Of a stretch of DNA of 64,000 bases, positions 9,175 through 17,181 are shown in pieces. The stretch covers positions 9,943,826 through 10,007,825 of the forward strand of contig NZ_CP045997.1 of the NCBI RefSeq assembly GCF_010233585.1. Direction: 5' to 3'. A program made the translations under genes and the position numbers. The DNA is from Spirosoma endbachense (lineage in GTDB: Bacteria > Bacteroidota > Bacteroidia > Cytophagales > Spirosomataceae). The notes under the pieces were generated by a model. That model searched no databases and had not been told where the DNA came from. It was given only the letters and a program-made list of their open reading frames with translations. The stretch's first letter is position 1. Every line of letters begins with the position of its first letter.

Positions 9175-9207
9175 AAACCTATAAGGTTTTTGAAACCTTA
9201 TAGGTTT
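9175..9207. repeat. Palindromic AAACCTATAAGGTTT repeat (copy 1)
   Basis: Perfect 15-bp arms (9175-9189 and 9193-9207) flank a TTG loop, just 8 bp after the TonB receptor stop. The same 33-bp element occurs at 34555-34587 with the loop in the opposite orientation. It may act as a terminator, but the recurrence marks it as a dispersed repeat. Confidence 0.85.
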
Positions 9208-9350
9208 GTAATCATGGCGTACAGAACCCAGAGCCTTGAACCAGTAAAGCCCTGGGTTCTGTATGTCTCAGAGAAAATAACTCCAGGAAAAGCATAAGTA
9301 GAAAGTAAGAAGGGCTGGGTGTTTTCTTTCGTCAGAGAAAATAGCTTATT

Positions 9351-10358
9351 ATGTGCCGGAATTCACAGACGAAAGTCGTTCTTATACTCTTCTTTTTGTT
9401 GCCGTTTTATCAGGGCATTGCTCAGCAACGCTTTGCTGAGCTTGGTAATTTTTCGCTCGAAAACGGTCAGGTTATTCAAAATTGCCAGCTTGGTTACCGA
9501 ACCTTCGGCCGACTGAACGCAGCTAAATCGAACGCTATTCTGGTGCCTACCTGGTTTGGTGGCACGTCGCAGGGGAAAGCGTTTGTGGCTAATCCGGGCG
9601 GTATTGCCGATAGCACCAGCTATTTTACGATTGTGGTCGATGCGCTGGGTAATGGTGTATCTTCGTCGCCATCGAATAGCACGGCTCAGGCAGGAGCGCA
9701 GTTTCCGCAATTCACGATCCGGGATATGGTTCGCTCAGAGTATGAGCTGGTTACGAAGTCGCTCGGCCTGACTCATCTGTATGCTGTCATGGGCATTTCG
9801 ATGGGTGGGATGCAATCGTTCGAGTGGCTGGTTTCGTATCCTGATTTTATGGATAAAGTCGTTCCCATTGTGGGAGCCCCGAAACAGAGCAGTTATGACA
9901 GGCTGTTCTGGGGAACACAATTGACGATTCTGGAGCGCGGCAATTTCGCGCCTGAAGCCATGAAGACCGTTGGTGATCTTCATGAGTTGAATTTAACGAC
10001 GCCCAGCTACTTTATGAGCCACCTAAAGGCAGAAGAAGAACCAGATTTTGTGCAGAAAAAAGAGAATGGCTACGTAAATACAAACCCGTACAATTGGGCG
10101 TCACAACTGAGAGCCATGATTGGTCATGATATCTACCGGGGCCGGTCAATGGCTGAACTCAAGTCGGCGATCAAGGCAAAACTACTGATTGTCGTGGCCA
10201 AACAGGATCATATGGTAACGCCCGGTATGGCTACCGAACTGGCTAAATTTCTGCAAGTGCCCTTTGTCGAGCTTACCAGCGACTGCGGCCATCTGGCCAC
10301 CTCCTGCGAGGAAGAAACGATCAAGAAGTCAGTCAGGCAGTTCTGGGAAAGTAAGTAA
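9351..10358 (+). CDS. Secreted MetX-like alpha/beta hydrolase
   Basis: The protein resembles the homoserine O-acetyltransferase branch of the alpha/beta-hydrolase fold: LGYRTFGRLNAAKSNAILVPTW near the N-terminus, a nucleophile elbow GISMGGMQ with Ser150, AKQDHMVTPG bearing the likely acid Asp, and DCGHLATSCEE bearing the catalytic His. Unlike biosynthetic MetX it has an N-terminal signal peptide (about 8-24, FFLLPFYQGIAQ), so it should act outside the cytoplasm and is unlikely to make methionine. The ATG at 9351 is favoured since it precedes the signal peptide. The substrate is unknown. It is a stand-alone gene, ending at a long hairpin. Confidence 0.78.
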   Translation: MCRNSQTKVVLILFFLLPFYQGIAQQRFAELGNFSLENGQVIQNCQLGYRTFGRLNAAKSNAILVPTWFGGTSQGKAFVANPGGIADSTSYFTIVVDALGNGVSSSPSNSTAQAGAQFPQFTIRDMVRSEYELVTKSLGLTHLYAVMGISMGGMQSFEWLVSYPDFMDKVVPIVGAPKQSSYDRLFWGTQLTILERGNFAPEAMKTVGDLHELNLTTPSYFMSHLKAEEEPDFVQKKENGYVNTNPYNWASQLRAMIGHDIYRGRSMAELKSAIKAKLLIVVAKQDHMVTPGMATELAKFLQVPFVELTSDCGHLATSCEEETIKKSVRQFWESK

Positions 10359-10360
10359 AA

Positions 10361-10437
10361 TAGGATTTTCATTAAGAAGCCGCAGCGTGCCACGGTTCAA
10401 AACCGTGGCACGCTGCGGCTTCTTAATGAAAATCCTA
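10361..10437. terminator. 37-bp perfect inverted repeat between convergent genes
   Basis: Perfect 37-bp arms (10361-10397 and 10401-10437) flank a CAA loop. The stem apex reads GGTT-CAA-AACC and the stem includes GTGCCACGG. It fills nearly the whole gap between two convergent genes, so it can terminate both, yet it is far longer than a normal terminator. Confidence 0.85.
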
Positions 10438-10449
10438 CAAAGGAATCAT

Positions 10450-11358
10450 TTACTGAATTGTTGGAATACCTGGTTCAATAAATACCTGTTTAACAATTGG
10501 AAACTGTTGCTGAACCGTTGTTCGTATTCGATTGATCGCCTGATTGATCTCGGAGGTCGATAAGGCATCCTGAAAATCGATGACAAGTAACACCAGCACT
10601 TCATCGGGACTGAAATACATGGAGGGCGACTGAATAACGCTCGTCACGGCATTATCACGTTCGGTTAGGGCTATGATCTGGTTTAAGGTTGCTGGCTCGA
10701 CACTCTCGCCCATGAGCAGGCTCCGGCTTTCGCGGGCCAGCACGATCGAAACCCCGGTCAAAATCAGGCCGATGATGATGGAGGCACCCCCATCGAAGTA
10801 CGGATTATTGAACTGATGACCCAGAAAGACGCCCAGAAATGCTACGATCAAGCCGAGCAGATCGGAAGCATCCTCAAAAAGAACCACGAATGTAGACGGA
10901 TCTTTGCTGCCTTTAACGGCCGACCAGAATGGCTTATCGCCACGCTGGCGGTTAAATTCCCTGAGGGCGGTGATAAAGGAAAGTCCGTCGAAACAGAAGG
11001 CCACGCCCAGAACAATGTAATTCCAGAACGGTTTTTGGATTGGTTCGGGATGTTGTAAATGGGTAATGCCTTCATAAAAAGAAACACCACCACCTACACC
11101 AAAAATCAAAATCGAGACAATGAATGCCCAGAAATATTGTTCTTTGCCGTAGCCGAAAGGTCTTTTATCGTCGGCTGGTTTTTTACTGCGGGCAATCCCC
11201 AGTAATAATAGAATTTCATTCAGCGTATCGACTAATGAGTGGATTCCTTCAGAAACCATGGCCGAGCTGCCCGTAACGCCAGCCGCGATAAATTTGGTAA
11301 TGGCAATTGCCAGATTGGCGGCTAAAGCACTGTAAATCGGAGTTTTGGACGCTGGCAT
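10450..11358 (-). CDS. Cation diffusion facilitator (CDF) metal transporter
   Basis: An inner-membrane divalent-cation exporter, probably driven by proton exchange. It has about six hydrophobic segments. The metal-site helices carry SEGIHSLVDT (H and D ligands) and FEDASDLLGL, a variant resembling the SLC30A9-like branch rather than the classical DxxxD pair. A cytoplasmic C-terminal domain (about 215-302) follows. The linker KKPADDKRPFGYGKEQYFW is typical of CDF proteins between TM2 and TM3. The metal (Zn, Co, Mn or Fe) cannot be told from sequence alone. It is monocistronic, with its 3' end at a long hairpin. Confidence 0.9.
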   Translation of the reverse strand: MPASKTPIYSALAANLAIAITKFIAAGVTGSSAMVSEGIHSLVDTLNEILLLLGIARSKKPADDKRPFGYGKEQYFWAFIVSILIFGVGGGVSFYEGITHLQHPEPIQKPFWNYIVLGVAFCFDGLSFITALREFNRQRGDKPFWSAVKGSKDPSTFVVLFEDASDLLGLIVAFLGVFLGHQFNNPYFDGGASIIIGLILTGVSIVLARESRSLLMGESVEPATLNQIIALTERDNAVTSVIQSPSMYFSPDEVLVLLVIDFQDALSTSEINQAINRIRTTVQQQFPIVKQVFIEPGIPTIQ

Positions 11359-11446
11359 AGATGATGTGTAGAATTGGTGGAAGGTGAACGGCCTGTAAAC
11401 AGACTTTGCTGAGGAACGGTTAGTTGTGGTTGGCAGCTACAAATAG

Positions 11447-11481
11447 AAAACCCGTCAAATTAGGTGAATTTGACGGGTTTT
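11447..11481 (-). terminator. Hairpin AAAACCCGTCAAATT, 15-bp perfect stem
   Basis: Arms at 11447-11461 and 11467-11481 follow the stop of the DUF6582-like gene on the minus strand. A- and T-runs on both flanks make it a good intrinsic terminator. Confidence 0.75.
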
Positions 11482-11503
11482 CTGGTAGGACATTTGACTT
11501 AGT

Positions 11504-11761
11504 TTATTCGTCCTCAATGGTTACGTGCTGTTTTTTTGCTGCTTTTTTAATCCGGTCCTTAATCACATCCACTTCGTCGGCATCGTATTTTGCCGCATTA
11601 TCCTCGTGATTAATGTAACTCCATGCCGCACGGACATGCTCGGGTGTATCAATTGGATACTTCTTGTTGGTACGGTCAGCAAATTCTACGTCTCCGTATT
11701 TGTGCTCACCTTCGGTCGGCTTTACATCGTCGCGCCGATCAATTTTCGGGTCGTTTGTCAT
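11504..11761 (-). CDS. DUF6582-like small protein
   Basis: An 85-residue hydrophilic protein containing the motif block YGDVEFADRTNKKYPIDT, PEHVRAAWSYINH and then a Lys-rich helix with IKDRIKKAAKK. This matches a small domain family (DUF6582) found alone or fused in phage and plasmid proteins. The molecular function is unknown. The N-terminal 20 residues are a charged, probably disordered leader. It has its own terminator. Confidence 0.75.
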   Translation of the reverse strand: MTNDPKIDRRDDVKPTEGEHKYGDVEFADRTNKKYPIDTPEHVRAAWSYINHEDNAAKYDADEVDVIKDRIKKAAKKQHVTIEDE

Positions 11762-12067
11762 GATCGTTGAGCGTTTATATTTTCCAGGTGTTCAGTACTG
11801 AGCCTTGCTACAGGTTGAAATGTTAGATCGGTGCTAGGACTTAATACTGAACGTCTGTTCTATAAAATCAACACACTCAGCTAGCAAATGTTCGCATTTA
11901 GCTCAATAAGTTGACAAAGTTACCTCTGGCAATAAGCGATGTGAATCGACGAATAATAGCAATCTTGAAAACCACGGCCCTTCGCTACGTGTTGCTTAAA
12001 CAGACAGGCGTTTTCTGCCCATGAAGCGGGCAGAACGAATACCCTGCTTTACTTTACATTACTCTCT
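11762..12067. other. 306-bp divergent intergenic region
   Basis: It separates the DUF6582-like gene from the old yellow enzyme gene and should contain both promoters. No palindrome, riboswitch or coding frame is evident. Confidence 0.4.
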
Positions 12068-13138
12068 ATGTCTGCTCTTTTTTCTCCGATCACCATCCGA
12101 AGTATCCAGCTCAAAAATCGAATTGTTGTTTCGCCAATGTGTCAGTATTCCAGTGAAAACGGCTTTGCCAACGACTGGCATCTGGTCCATCTGGGAAGTC
12201 GTGCTGTAGGAGGTGCTGCGTTAATTTTTACGGAAGCGACGGCTGTATCGCCCGAAGGTCGTATTTCGCCACACGATCTGGGTATCTGGAAAGACGACCA
12301 TATTGAAGGACTGAAACGAATAACGCAGTTCATTAACCAGCATGGCTCCATTGCCGGAATTCAGCTGGCTCATGCCGGACGCAAGGCAAGCCACCATCGA
12401 CCGTGGGATGGAGGGAAAGCCATTCCGCCCACTGAAGAGCGAGGTTGGGAAACCGTTGCACCGAGCTCTATTCCCTTCACAGAAGCCGAACCAAGACCGT
12501 TGGCCTTAACAAAAGCAGGTATTGAGAATGTGCTGATTGACTTTCAGGACGCTGCTCGCCGTGCCGTGGAAGCTGGCTTTCAGGTTGCCGAAATTCACGC
12601 GGCTCATGGTTATCTGCTCCACGAATTCTTGTCGCCCTTGAGTAATCAGCGAACGGATGAATACGGTGGTTCGTTCGACAACCGAATTCGCTTATTGCTA
12701 CAGGTAATTGAACAGGTTCAAGCTGTCTGGCCAGAAGAATATCCGCTTTTCGTTCGCATATCGGCAACGGAATGGACCGAAGGCGGCTGGACCGCCGATG
12801 ACTCGGTAGCCCTGGCATCTGTCCTGAAAACCAAAGGGGTGGATGTTATCGACTGTTCAAGCGGAGGGAATGTAGCCCATGCGAAAATTCCGGTAGGCCC
12901 TGGTTACCAGGTAGAATTTGCCGAACGGGTGAAGCAGGAAGCTGGTATTATGACCGCTGCGGTTGGCCTTATTACGCATGTTGAGCAGGCCGAGGCTATT
13001 CTTGCCAATGGGCAGGCCGATTTTGTTCTTTTAGCCCGCGAATTCCTCCGTGATCCGTATTTTCCACTGCATGCTGCCCATGCATTAGGTGATGATGTTG
13101 TCTGGCCGTCGCAGTATGAGCGGGCAAAGCCAAAGTAA
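12068..13138 (+). CDS. Old yellow enzyme, YqjM-like NAD(P)H:flavin oxidoreductase
   Basis: An FMN-dependent TIM-barrel ene-reductase. Family landmarks are visible: the N-terminal LKNRIVVSPMCQYS block with Cys25, which tunes FMN in the thermophilic-like/YqjM class; GIQLAHAGRKAS; and HAAHGYLLHEFLSP with His177 and His180, which bind the carbonyl of alpha,beta-unsaturated substrates. The C-terminal GLITHVEQAEAILANGQADFVLLAREFLRDP phosphate-binding half is complete. The length (356) fits the class. The physiological role is usually detoxification of electrophiles, and no pathway context is given by neighbours. Confidence 0.93.
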   Translation: MSALFSPITIRSIQLKNRIVVSPMCQYSSENGFANDWHLVHLGSRAVGGAALIFTEATAVSPEGRISPHDLGIWKDDHIEGLKRITQFINQHGSIAGIQLAHAGRKASHHRPWDGGKAIPPTEERGWETVAPSSIPFTEAEPRPLALTKAGIENVLIDFQDAARRAVEAGFQVAEIHAAHGYLLHEFLSPLSNQRTDEYGGSFDNRIRLLLQVIEQVQAVWPEEYPLFVRISATEWTEGGWTADDSVALASVLKTKGVDVIDCSSGGNVAHAKIPVGPGYQVEFAERVKQEAGIMTAAVGLITHVEQAEAILANGQADFVLLAREFLRDPYFPLHAAHALGDDVVWPSQYERAKPK

Positions 13139-13246
13139 TAAAGTAACGGTGCATAAGTAAAATTAGGATGGGCATAAGCCAATTTGCTTACTTTGGAGTT
13201 ATATAAACATCGTAGCCGTTTTTTTACTTAAAATTAATTATCAGCC

Positions 13247-14104
13247 ATGCGTTGGTTAGGACAAAGAGAAAGTGATAACGTCGAAGATCGACGCGGAGGA
13301 GGTGGTGGCGGATTGCTGGTGGGCGGTGGTATCGGCACCGTTGTTATTGCCGTTATTGTCATGCTCCTTGGTGGAGATCCGTCGGAAATCCTGAATCAAA
13401 GTTCGCCCAGTCAGCAAGCAGCTCAGGCTCCATCTGGTCCGCAGCCCGACGACGATGCAGCCAGTTTTACGCGGAAAGTACTGGGTAGTACGGAAGATAT
13501 CTGGACGAAATTGTTTGCCGATCAAGGGGCACAGTATCGAAAACCAACGCTGGTTATGTTCCGGCAAATGACCCAGTCGGGTTGTGGTACGGCCTCGGAA
13601 TCATCTGGACCATTTTACTGCCCTGGTGACCAGAAGCTTTACATCGACCTGTCATTTTACGATGAACTCAGTAAGCGCTTTGGCGCTCCCGGCGATTTTG
13701 CAATGGCTTATGTTGTGGCCCATGAAGTCGGTCACCATGTGCAAAAACAGTTGGGTATTATGGATAAAGTCGACGCGCTTCGTGAGCGATTAAGCGAACG
13801 GGAGTACAACAAAGTATCCGTTCGGCTTGAGCTACAGGCTGATTTCTTTGCGGGTGTGTGGGCACATCATGCGCAGGGAAAGAGCTTTGATTTTGAGCCG
13901 GGTGATGTTGAAGAAGCCCTTACCGCTGCCAACGCCATTGGCGACGACCGCATTCAGGAGCAAACGCAGGGGCGCGTAGTTCCTGATGCCTTTACACATG
14001 GCAGTTCTGCGCAGCGTGTATACTGGTTTAAAAAAGGGTTGAAGACGGGTGATATTAACCAGGGCGATACCTTCAACAGCCGTGAAGACGCTAATTTACA
14101 GTAA
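13247..14104 (+). CDS. Neutral zinc metallopeptidase, YpfJ/KPN_02809 family
   Basis: The N-terminus MRWLGQRESDNVEDRRGGGGGG plus a single membrane helix (about 25-43) is the hallmark of this family, in which the protein is anchored with its catalytic domain outside. The metallopeptidase motif HEVGHH starts at His159, followed by a downstream ELQADFFAG that supplies the third ligand and Gly-Val-Trp-Ala. The conserved CGTASESSGPFYCPGDQKLY segment is present. Substrate and role are unknown. The gene is followed by a strong terminator at 14147-14178. Confidence 0.92.
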   Translation: MRWLGQRESDNVEDRRGGGGGGLLVGGGIGTVVIAVIVMLLGGDPSEILNQSSPSQQAAQAPSGPQPDDDAASFTRKVLGSTEDIWTKLFADQGAQYRKPTLVMFRQMTQSGCGTASESSGPFYCPGDQKLYIDLSFYDELSKRFGAPGDFAMAYVVAHEVGHHVQKQLGIMDKVDALRERLSEREYNKVSVRLELQADFFAGVWAHHAQGKSFDFEPGDVEEALTAANAIGDDRIQEQTQGRVVPDAFTHGSSAQRVYWFKKGLKTGDINQGDTFNSREDANLQ

Positions 14105-14146
14105 ATTTAAGCCTGTTATTTAGGCTATTAAAAGATAATTTTGTGC

Positions 14147-14178
14147 AAGCCGGAGCTACTGAAGTTCCGGCTTTTTTT
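14147..14178 (+). terminator. Intrinsic terminator after the metallopeptidase gene
   Basis: Stem AAGCCGGA/TCCGGCTT (14147-14154 and 14166-14173) is followed by a run of seven T residues. Confidence 0.85.
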
Positions 14179-14320
14179 GTATTGGTCGCTGACAATTACC
14201 CTGGAGTTCAAAGCGTTCAGGAAAGCCAGGATTACTTCTAGTTTCAAGTCTCAGTAAGCTGGCAACTTGCTTATATCGTGACGATTAATTTACTTTCTGG
14301 CCTAAACGAATAAATTCACT

Positions 14321-15040
14321 ATGGAGTCTCAATCCTATCCTGAACAGCACCACCCTTCACTAACGGCCGAGCAGATTAAACAGGAGCAGGCTGCCTTCAT
14401 GACCCAGGTCTACGGCTGGATGACTGTAGCGTTACTCGTTACCGCAACCATTTCGATTTGGGTAGCTAGTTCGCCCGCCGTTCTTGAATTGATTTTTGGT
14501 AACCGACTGGTTTTCTACGGGTTGCTGATCGGTGAGGTGCTGCTGGTTATGTATCTTTCGGCGGCTGTGCAGCGCGTTTCTGCCCAAATGGCGATGGCTA
14601 TGTTTCTGGGTTATGCCGTTATGAACGGTTTAACGCTGTCGTGTATCTTTCTGCTTTATACGGGTGGTTCGATTGCATCTACCTTCTTCGTAACGGCCGG
14701 AACATTTGGGGCAATGAGTGCTTACGGTTATTTCACCAAACGCGATCTGACATCCTGGGGAGGTTTTCTAATGATGGCCCTAATCGGTTTGATCATTGCT
14801 TCGGTTGTGAATCTGTTCTGGCAGAACGAGACGCTCTACTGGATTGCAACGTACGCTGGTGTTCTGATCTTTGTCGGACTGACCGCATATGACACGCAGA
14901 AGATCAAAGAAATGAACATCGTTGGTAATGCGGGCACCGATGAAGATCGAAAAGAAGCCATCATGGGGGCGCTGCGTCTCTACCTGGATTTTATCAATAT
15001 GTTTCTTTACATGTTACGCCTGTTCGGACGCCGACGGTAA
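14321..15040 (+). CDS. Bax inhibitor-1/YccA family membrane protein
   Basis: A 239-residue inner-membrane protein with about seven hydrophobic helices and the family's landmarks: an N-terminal FMTQVYGWMTVALLVTA block, AYGYFTKRDLTSWGGFL, then GLTAYDTQKIKEM and the C-terminal ALRLYLDFINMFLYMLRLFGRRR. Bacterial members are implicated in proton/calcium leak (BsYetJ) and FtsH-linked quality control (YccA). Which role applies here is not shown. A terminator follows at 15062-15091. Confidence 0.92.
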   Translation: MESQSYPEQHHPSLTAEQIKQEQAAFMTQVYGWMTVALLVTATISIWVASSPAVLELIFGNRLVFYGLLIGEVLLVMYLSAAVQRVSAQMAMAMFLGYAVMNGLTLSCIFLLYTGGSIASTFFVTAGTFGAMSAYGYFTKRDLTSWGGFLMMALIGLIIASVVNLFWQNETLYWIATYAGVLIFVGLTAYDTQKIKEMNIVGNAGTDEDRKEAIMGALRLYLDFINMFLYMLRLFGRRR

Positions 15041-15061
15041 GTTAATATTGTTTTAAAGCAG

Positions 15062-15091
15062 AAAAGCACTCCATCGCGGGGTGCTTTTTTT
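15062..15091 (+). terminator. Intrinsic terminator after the Bax inhibitor-1 gene
   Basis: Stem AAAAGCAC/GTGCTTTT with a run of T residues lies 21 bp after the stop codon. Confidence 0.85.
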
Positions 15092-15137
15092 GTTTTATTT
15101 CACAATGCCAGAAAGGTTTACTTTAGTCCGTTTTTTG

Positions 15138-15172
15138 TTGCTGGCTTCATAGGTAGCCTATGAAGCCAGCAA
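15138..15172. terminator. 16-bp perfect inverted repeat between convergent genes
   Basis: Arms TTGCTGGCTTCATAGG (15138-15153) and its complement (15157-15172) flank a TAG loop. The right arm overlaps the last codons of the reconstructed PIN toxin frame (stop at 15158-15160). It probably serves as a terminator for one or both strands. Confidence 0.7.
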
Positions 15173-15589
15173 GATAATCTTGTAAACTGATTCAAACTCT
15201 TCGTACCTTAAAACTCGTATGGGAGGGAAATCAATGTCGTTTAATCCGTTGAAGTGACGATCATTCCCAACAATATAGTCTGCATTGGCAGCCACAAAAC
15301 AGTCTACAAATTTATTGTCATCCTTATCGCCCTCAATGAGATTCTATCGATACAACGGCTCAACAACATGAACATTAGGCAGCAAAAGCAAGTAGCTTAG
15401 TTTGGCGTCAGTAACGTTTAAGCCGTAGCGCTGCTGAATAACCTCTTCATATTCCAACAGAATTTCGGTTGACAGGCATAAATCAAACTTATTCTTTAGA
15501 ATGCATTCGTAAATCCAGTGGTATTTGTATTGCGGAGCAAGTGAAACTAAGAAAACATTGGTATCCAGAACGAGACGTAGTCTATTCAT
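15158..15589 (-). pseudogene. PIN-domain toxin interrupted by an in-frame amber codon
   Basis: The open frame MNRLRLVLDTNVFLVSL runs 81 codons to a TAG at 15344-15346. The very same frame then continues NLIEGDKDDNKFVDCFVAANADYIVGNDRHFN to a second stop at 15158, giving a normal-length PIN ribonuclease (143 codons). The paralogue at 16216-16626 has Trp at the aligned position (FTWGIIEIDPDDNKF against LYR-stop-NLIEGDKDDNKF), so a TGG to TAG change is the simple explanation. The catalytic acidic residues D-x-N (N-terminal), the DDN-K-F-D block and N-D-R-H-F all survive. It overlaps the antitoxin gene by 8 bp. Without readthrough or suppression the toxin lacks its second catalytic half. Confidence 0.85.
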
Positions 15590-15779
15590 TTAGCCAACGA
15601 TCTAAATCATCCTGTGAAATGCCTTTTTCTTCCTCGGCTTTAGCCAGGTTACCTACTTGTTTATTAGAAAAATACTCAGCCAATATTTTTTTTATAGCCT
15701 GCAAATCTTCGTCGGAAGGCTGGAACGAATAGACCTTCAGCAGTTCTAATTGAAGTGGGCTTAATTTTTCAGTGACCAT
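15582..15779 (-). CDS. Antitoxin of PIN module 1
   Basis: The start at 15779 (MVTEKLSPLQLELL) is preferred to an in-frame ATG at 15845, since homology to the second antitoxin begins there. The 65-residue product aligns with the 76-residue antitoxin at 16623-16853 through LQLELL-(F/Y)-(S/T)-DE-L--I---LA-YF. It should bind and neutralise the adjacent PIN protein, and perhaps repress the operon. It overlaps the toxin start by 8 bp, the usual translational coupling. With the toxin broken it may persist as an orphan antitoxin. Confidence 0.7.
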   Translation of the reverse strand: MVTEKLSPLQLELLKVYSFQPSDEDLQAIKKILAEYFSNKQVGNLAKAEEEKGISQDDLDRWLNE

Positions 15780-16004
15780 AATGCTTAACTTTTCATGAAT
15801 ATAACGGACTTGAGTTATGTAAGATTCGAAACCAAGCAAATCCAAATGAGCCGACTAAAAAATAAATGTAATAACTCAATCGGAGTTCGGCATATTTTTT
15901 AAGCTACAATGGTTAAAAAATGCTTTTTCAATATAATTTTCACATGATAGGTTATAGGATGAAGTCGCTTTCTTCTCATAATCATGTGCTTTATGTATAA
16001 GTAT

Positions 16005-16144
16005 AACAAAACCGCCCGGCTACCTCTGAGCAGCCGGGCGGTTTGCCCTGGACAATGAAACCTGCACTTATAACTCTATTTCCGCGTCTAGATTGGTGAA
16101 GGCGATCTCGCCATCGTGATTCAATTCCATCAGCACAACCGATT
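16005..16144. repeat. 140-bp direct repeat, copy A of the clpB 3' end
   Basis: This segment aligns without gaps to 17119-17258 with two mismatches (138/140). It contains the last 25 codons and stop of clpB plus the clpB terminator. Copy A is detached from clpB and lies on the far side of PIN module 2. The coding mismatch is a synonymous GGC/GGT change. Confidence 0.95.
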
Positions 16145-16154
16145 TTGATCTCAT
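16068..16154 (-). pseudogene. Detached clpB C-terminal fragment (28 codons)
   Basis: The frame starts at an ATG just outside the repeat (MRSKS) and then reads [15 protein letters not shown] and the rest of the ClpB C-terminus to its normal stop, followed by the duplicated terminator. It is a by-product of the 140-bp duplication. Expression of the peptide is possible but unsupported. Confidence 0.7.
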
Positions 16155-16215
16155 ACGAGTAGAGCTGTATAAAAAGTATTATCTGGCATATACTTTGGTA
16201 ACGAGAGAAGCCAAG

Positions 16216-16626
16216 TTAACTAGTTGCCAGTAATACCAAAAATTCATCGGGATTCAGAACGCCAATCGATGGAAACGGATGCAATTTGACAACGTCGAAG
16301 TGTACATCATACGTGATAATGTAATCGGCTCCGGCCATTAAACCTGCATCAATAAACTTGTTGTCATCTGGGTCGATCTCAATGATTCCCCATGTAAACG
16401 GCGTATCAATACGAATCACACCCGGCAATTTTGTTAGGAATTCCAGAAAATTATTGGCAACAACTGCGTTTGTCTTGCGAGCTAGTATTTCCTGATATTC
16501 GAGCAAAATAGATGTGCTTACCACCAATTCGATTTTTCCGAGAGCTAATGCAGTAATAATAGCTCTGTAACGTGATGCCTTAGGAAGAGCAGCCAGTAAG
16601 ACGTTTGTGTCAATAACAATCCTCAT
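16216..16626 (-). CDS. PIN-domain toxin of module 2
   Basis: An intact 136-residue PIN ribonuclease of the putative-toxin family COG1569. Catalytic acidic residues are visible in MRIVIDTNVLLAAL, in LEYQE, in the DPDDNKFIDAGLMAGADYIIT block and in the closing ITYDVHF. Such toxins cleave RNA and are restrained by a co-expressed antitoxin. The ATG overlaps the antitoxin stop by 4 bp, so the two are translationally coupled. The module sits between the two copies of the clpB tail. Confidence 0.88.
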   Translation of the reverse strand: MRIVIDTNVLLAALPKASRYRAIITALALGKIELVVSTSILLEYQEILARKTNAVVANNFLEFLTKLPGVIRIDTPFTWGIIEIDPDDNKFIDAGLMAGADYIITYDVHFDVVKLHPFPSIGVLNPDEFLVLLATS

Positions 16627-16853
16627 GGTTGAGGATTATACGGTGTACGCTCATGCCCTTTTGCCCACTCGTCAATAGTGGCTGCATTCCAGTTTTTTTC
16701 TTTCCAAAGGTTGTCCATTTCGGCATCGGCTTTGTCTAAAAAGTACTGGGCCAGCAATTGACGAATTTCAATGAGTTGTTCATCCGACAGCGTATATGCA
16801 AATGTTTGCAATAACTCTAACTGAAGGTTAGTAAGTTTAGCTGTACTTGACAT
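16623..16853 (-). CDS. Antitoxin of PIN module 2
   Basis: A 76-residue acidic helical protein (LTNLQLELLQTFAYTLSDEQLIEIRQLLAQYF), homologous to the module 1 antitoxin, with a Trp-rich C-terminus (WKEKNWNAATIDEW) probably binding the PIN toxin. It is the first gene of the two-gene operon. No obvious ribbon-helix-helix or AbrB motif can be named. Confidence 0.78.
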   Translation of the reverse strand: MSSTAKLTNLQLELLQTFAYTLSDEQLIEIRQLLAQYFLDKADAEMDNLWKEKNWNAATIDEWAKGHERTPYNPQP

Positions 16854-17181
16854 GATATAGTTGTAAAGTGAAAATAACGGTTTTTCGGTAATGTTGATTC
16901 AAGCCATACTATACGGCTGGCCAGTCAATCTTGCTGGCATAATTCAGTTTTATCAGAACGAACTATTCCTTTTTTTACCTCGCTCTTTAGAAACGATCCC
17001 GAGAACTCGATGAATACAACCTCGCCAGACATACTAACTGATACTTTTTAGTACTCCGTACTTACTATTCATCGTGCATATAAATGAATGCATTTGCTAA
17101 CAAATATAAGTAGAATCAAACAAAACCGCCCGGCTACCTTTGAGCAGCCGGGCGGTTTGCCCTGGACAATGAAACCTGCAC
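16854..17181. other. 328-bp region between PIN module 2 and clpB
   Basis: It holds the module 2 promoter region, a 35-codon frame on the minus strand at 16925-17032 and the clpB terminator. The 35-aa frame (MSGEVVFIEFSG...) has a faint similarity to the ClpB tail (SVVLMEL) but is too short to call a gene. Confidence 0.4.

Noticed and set aside
16925..17032. 35-codon frame beside PIN module 2 as a third toxin-system gene
   Set aside because: No homology beyond a faint resemblance to the ClpB tail; reported only as an observation.
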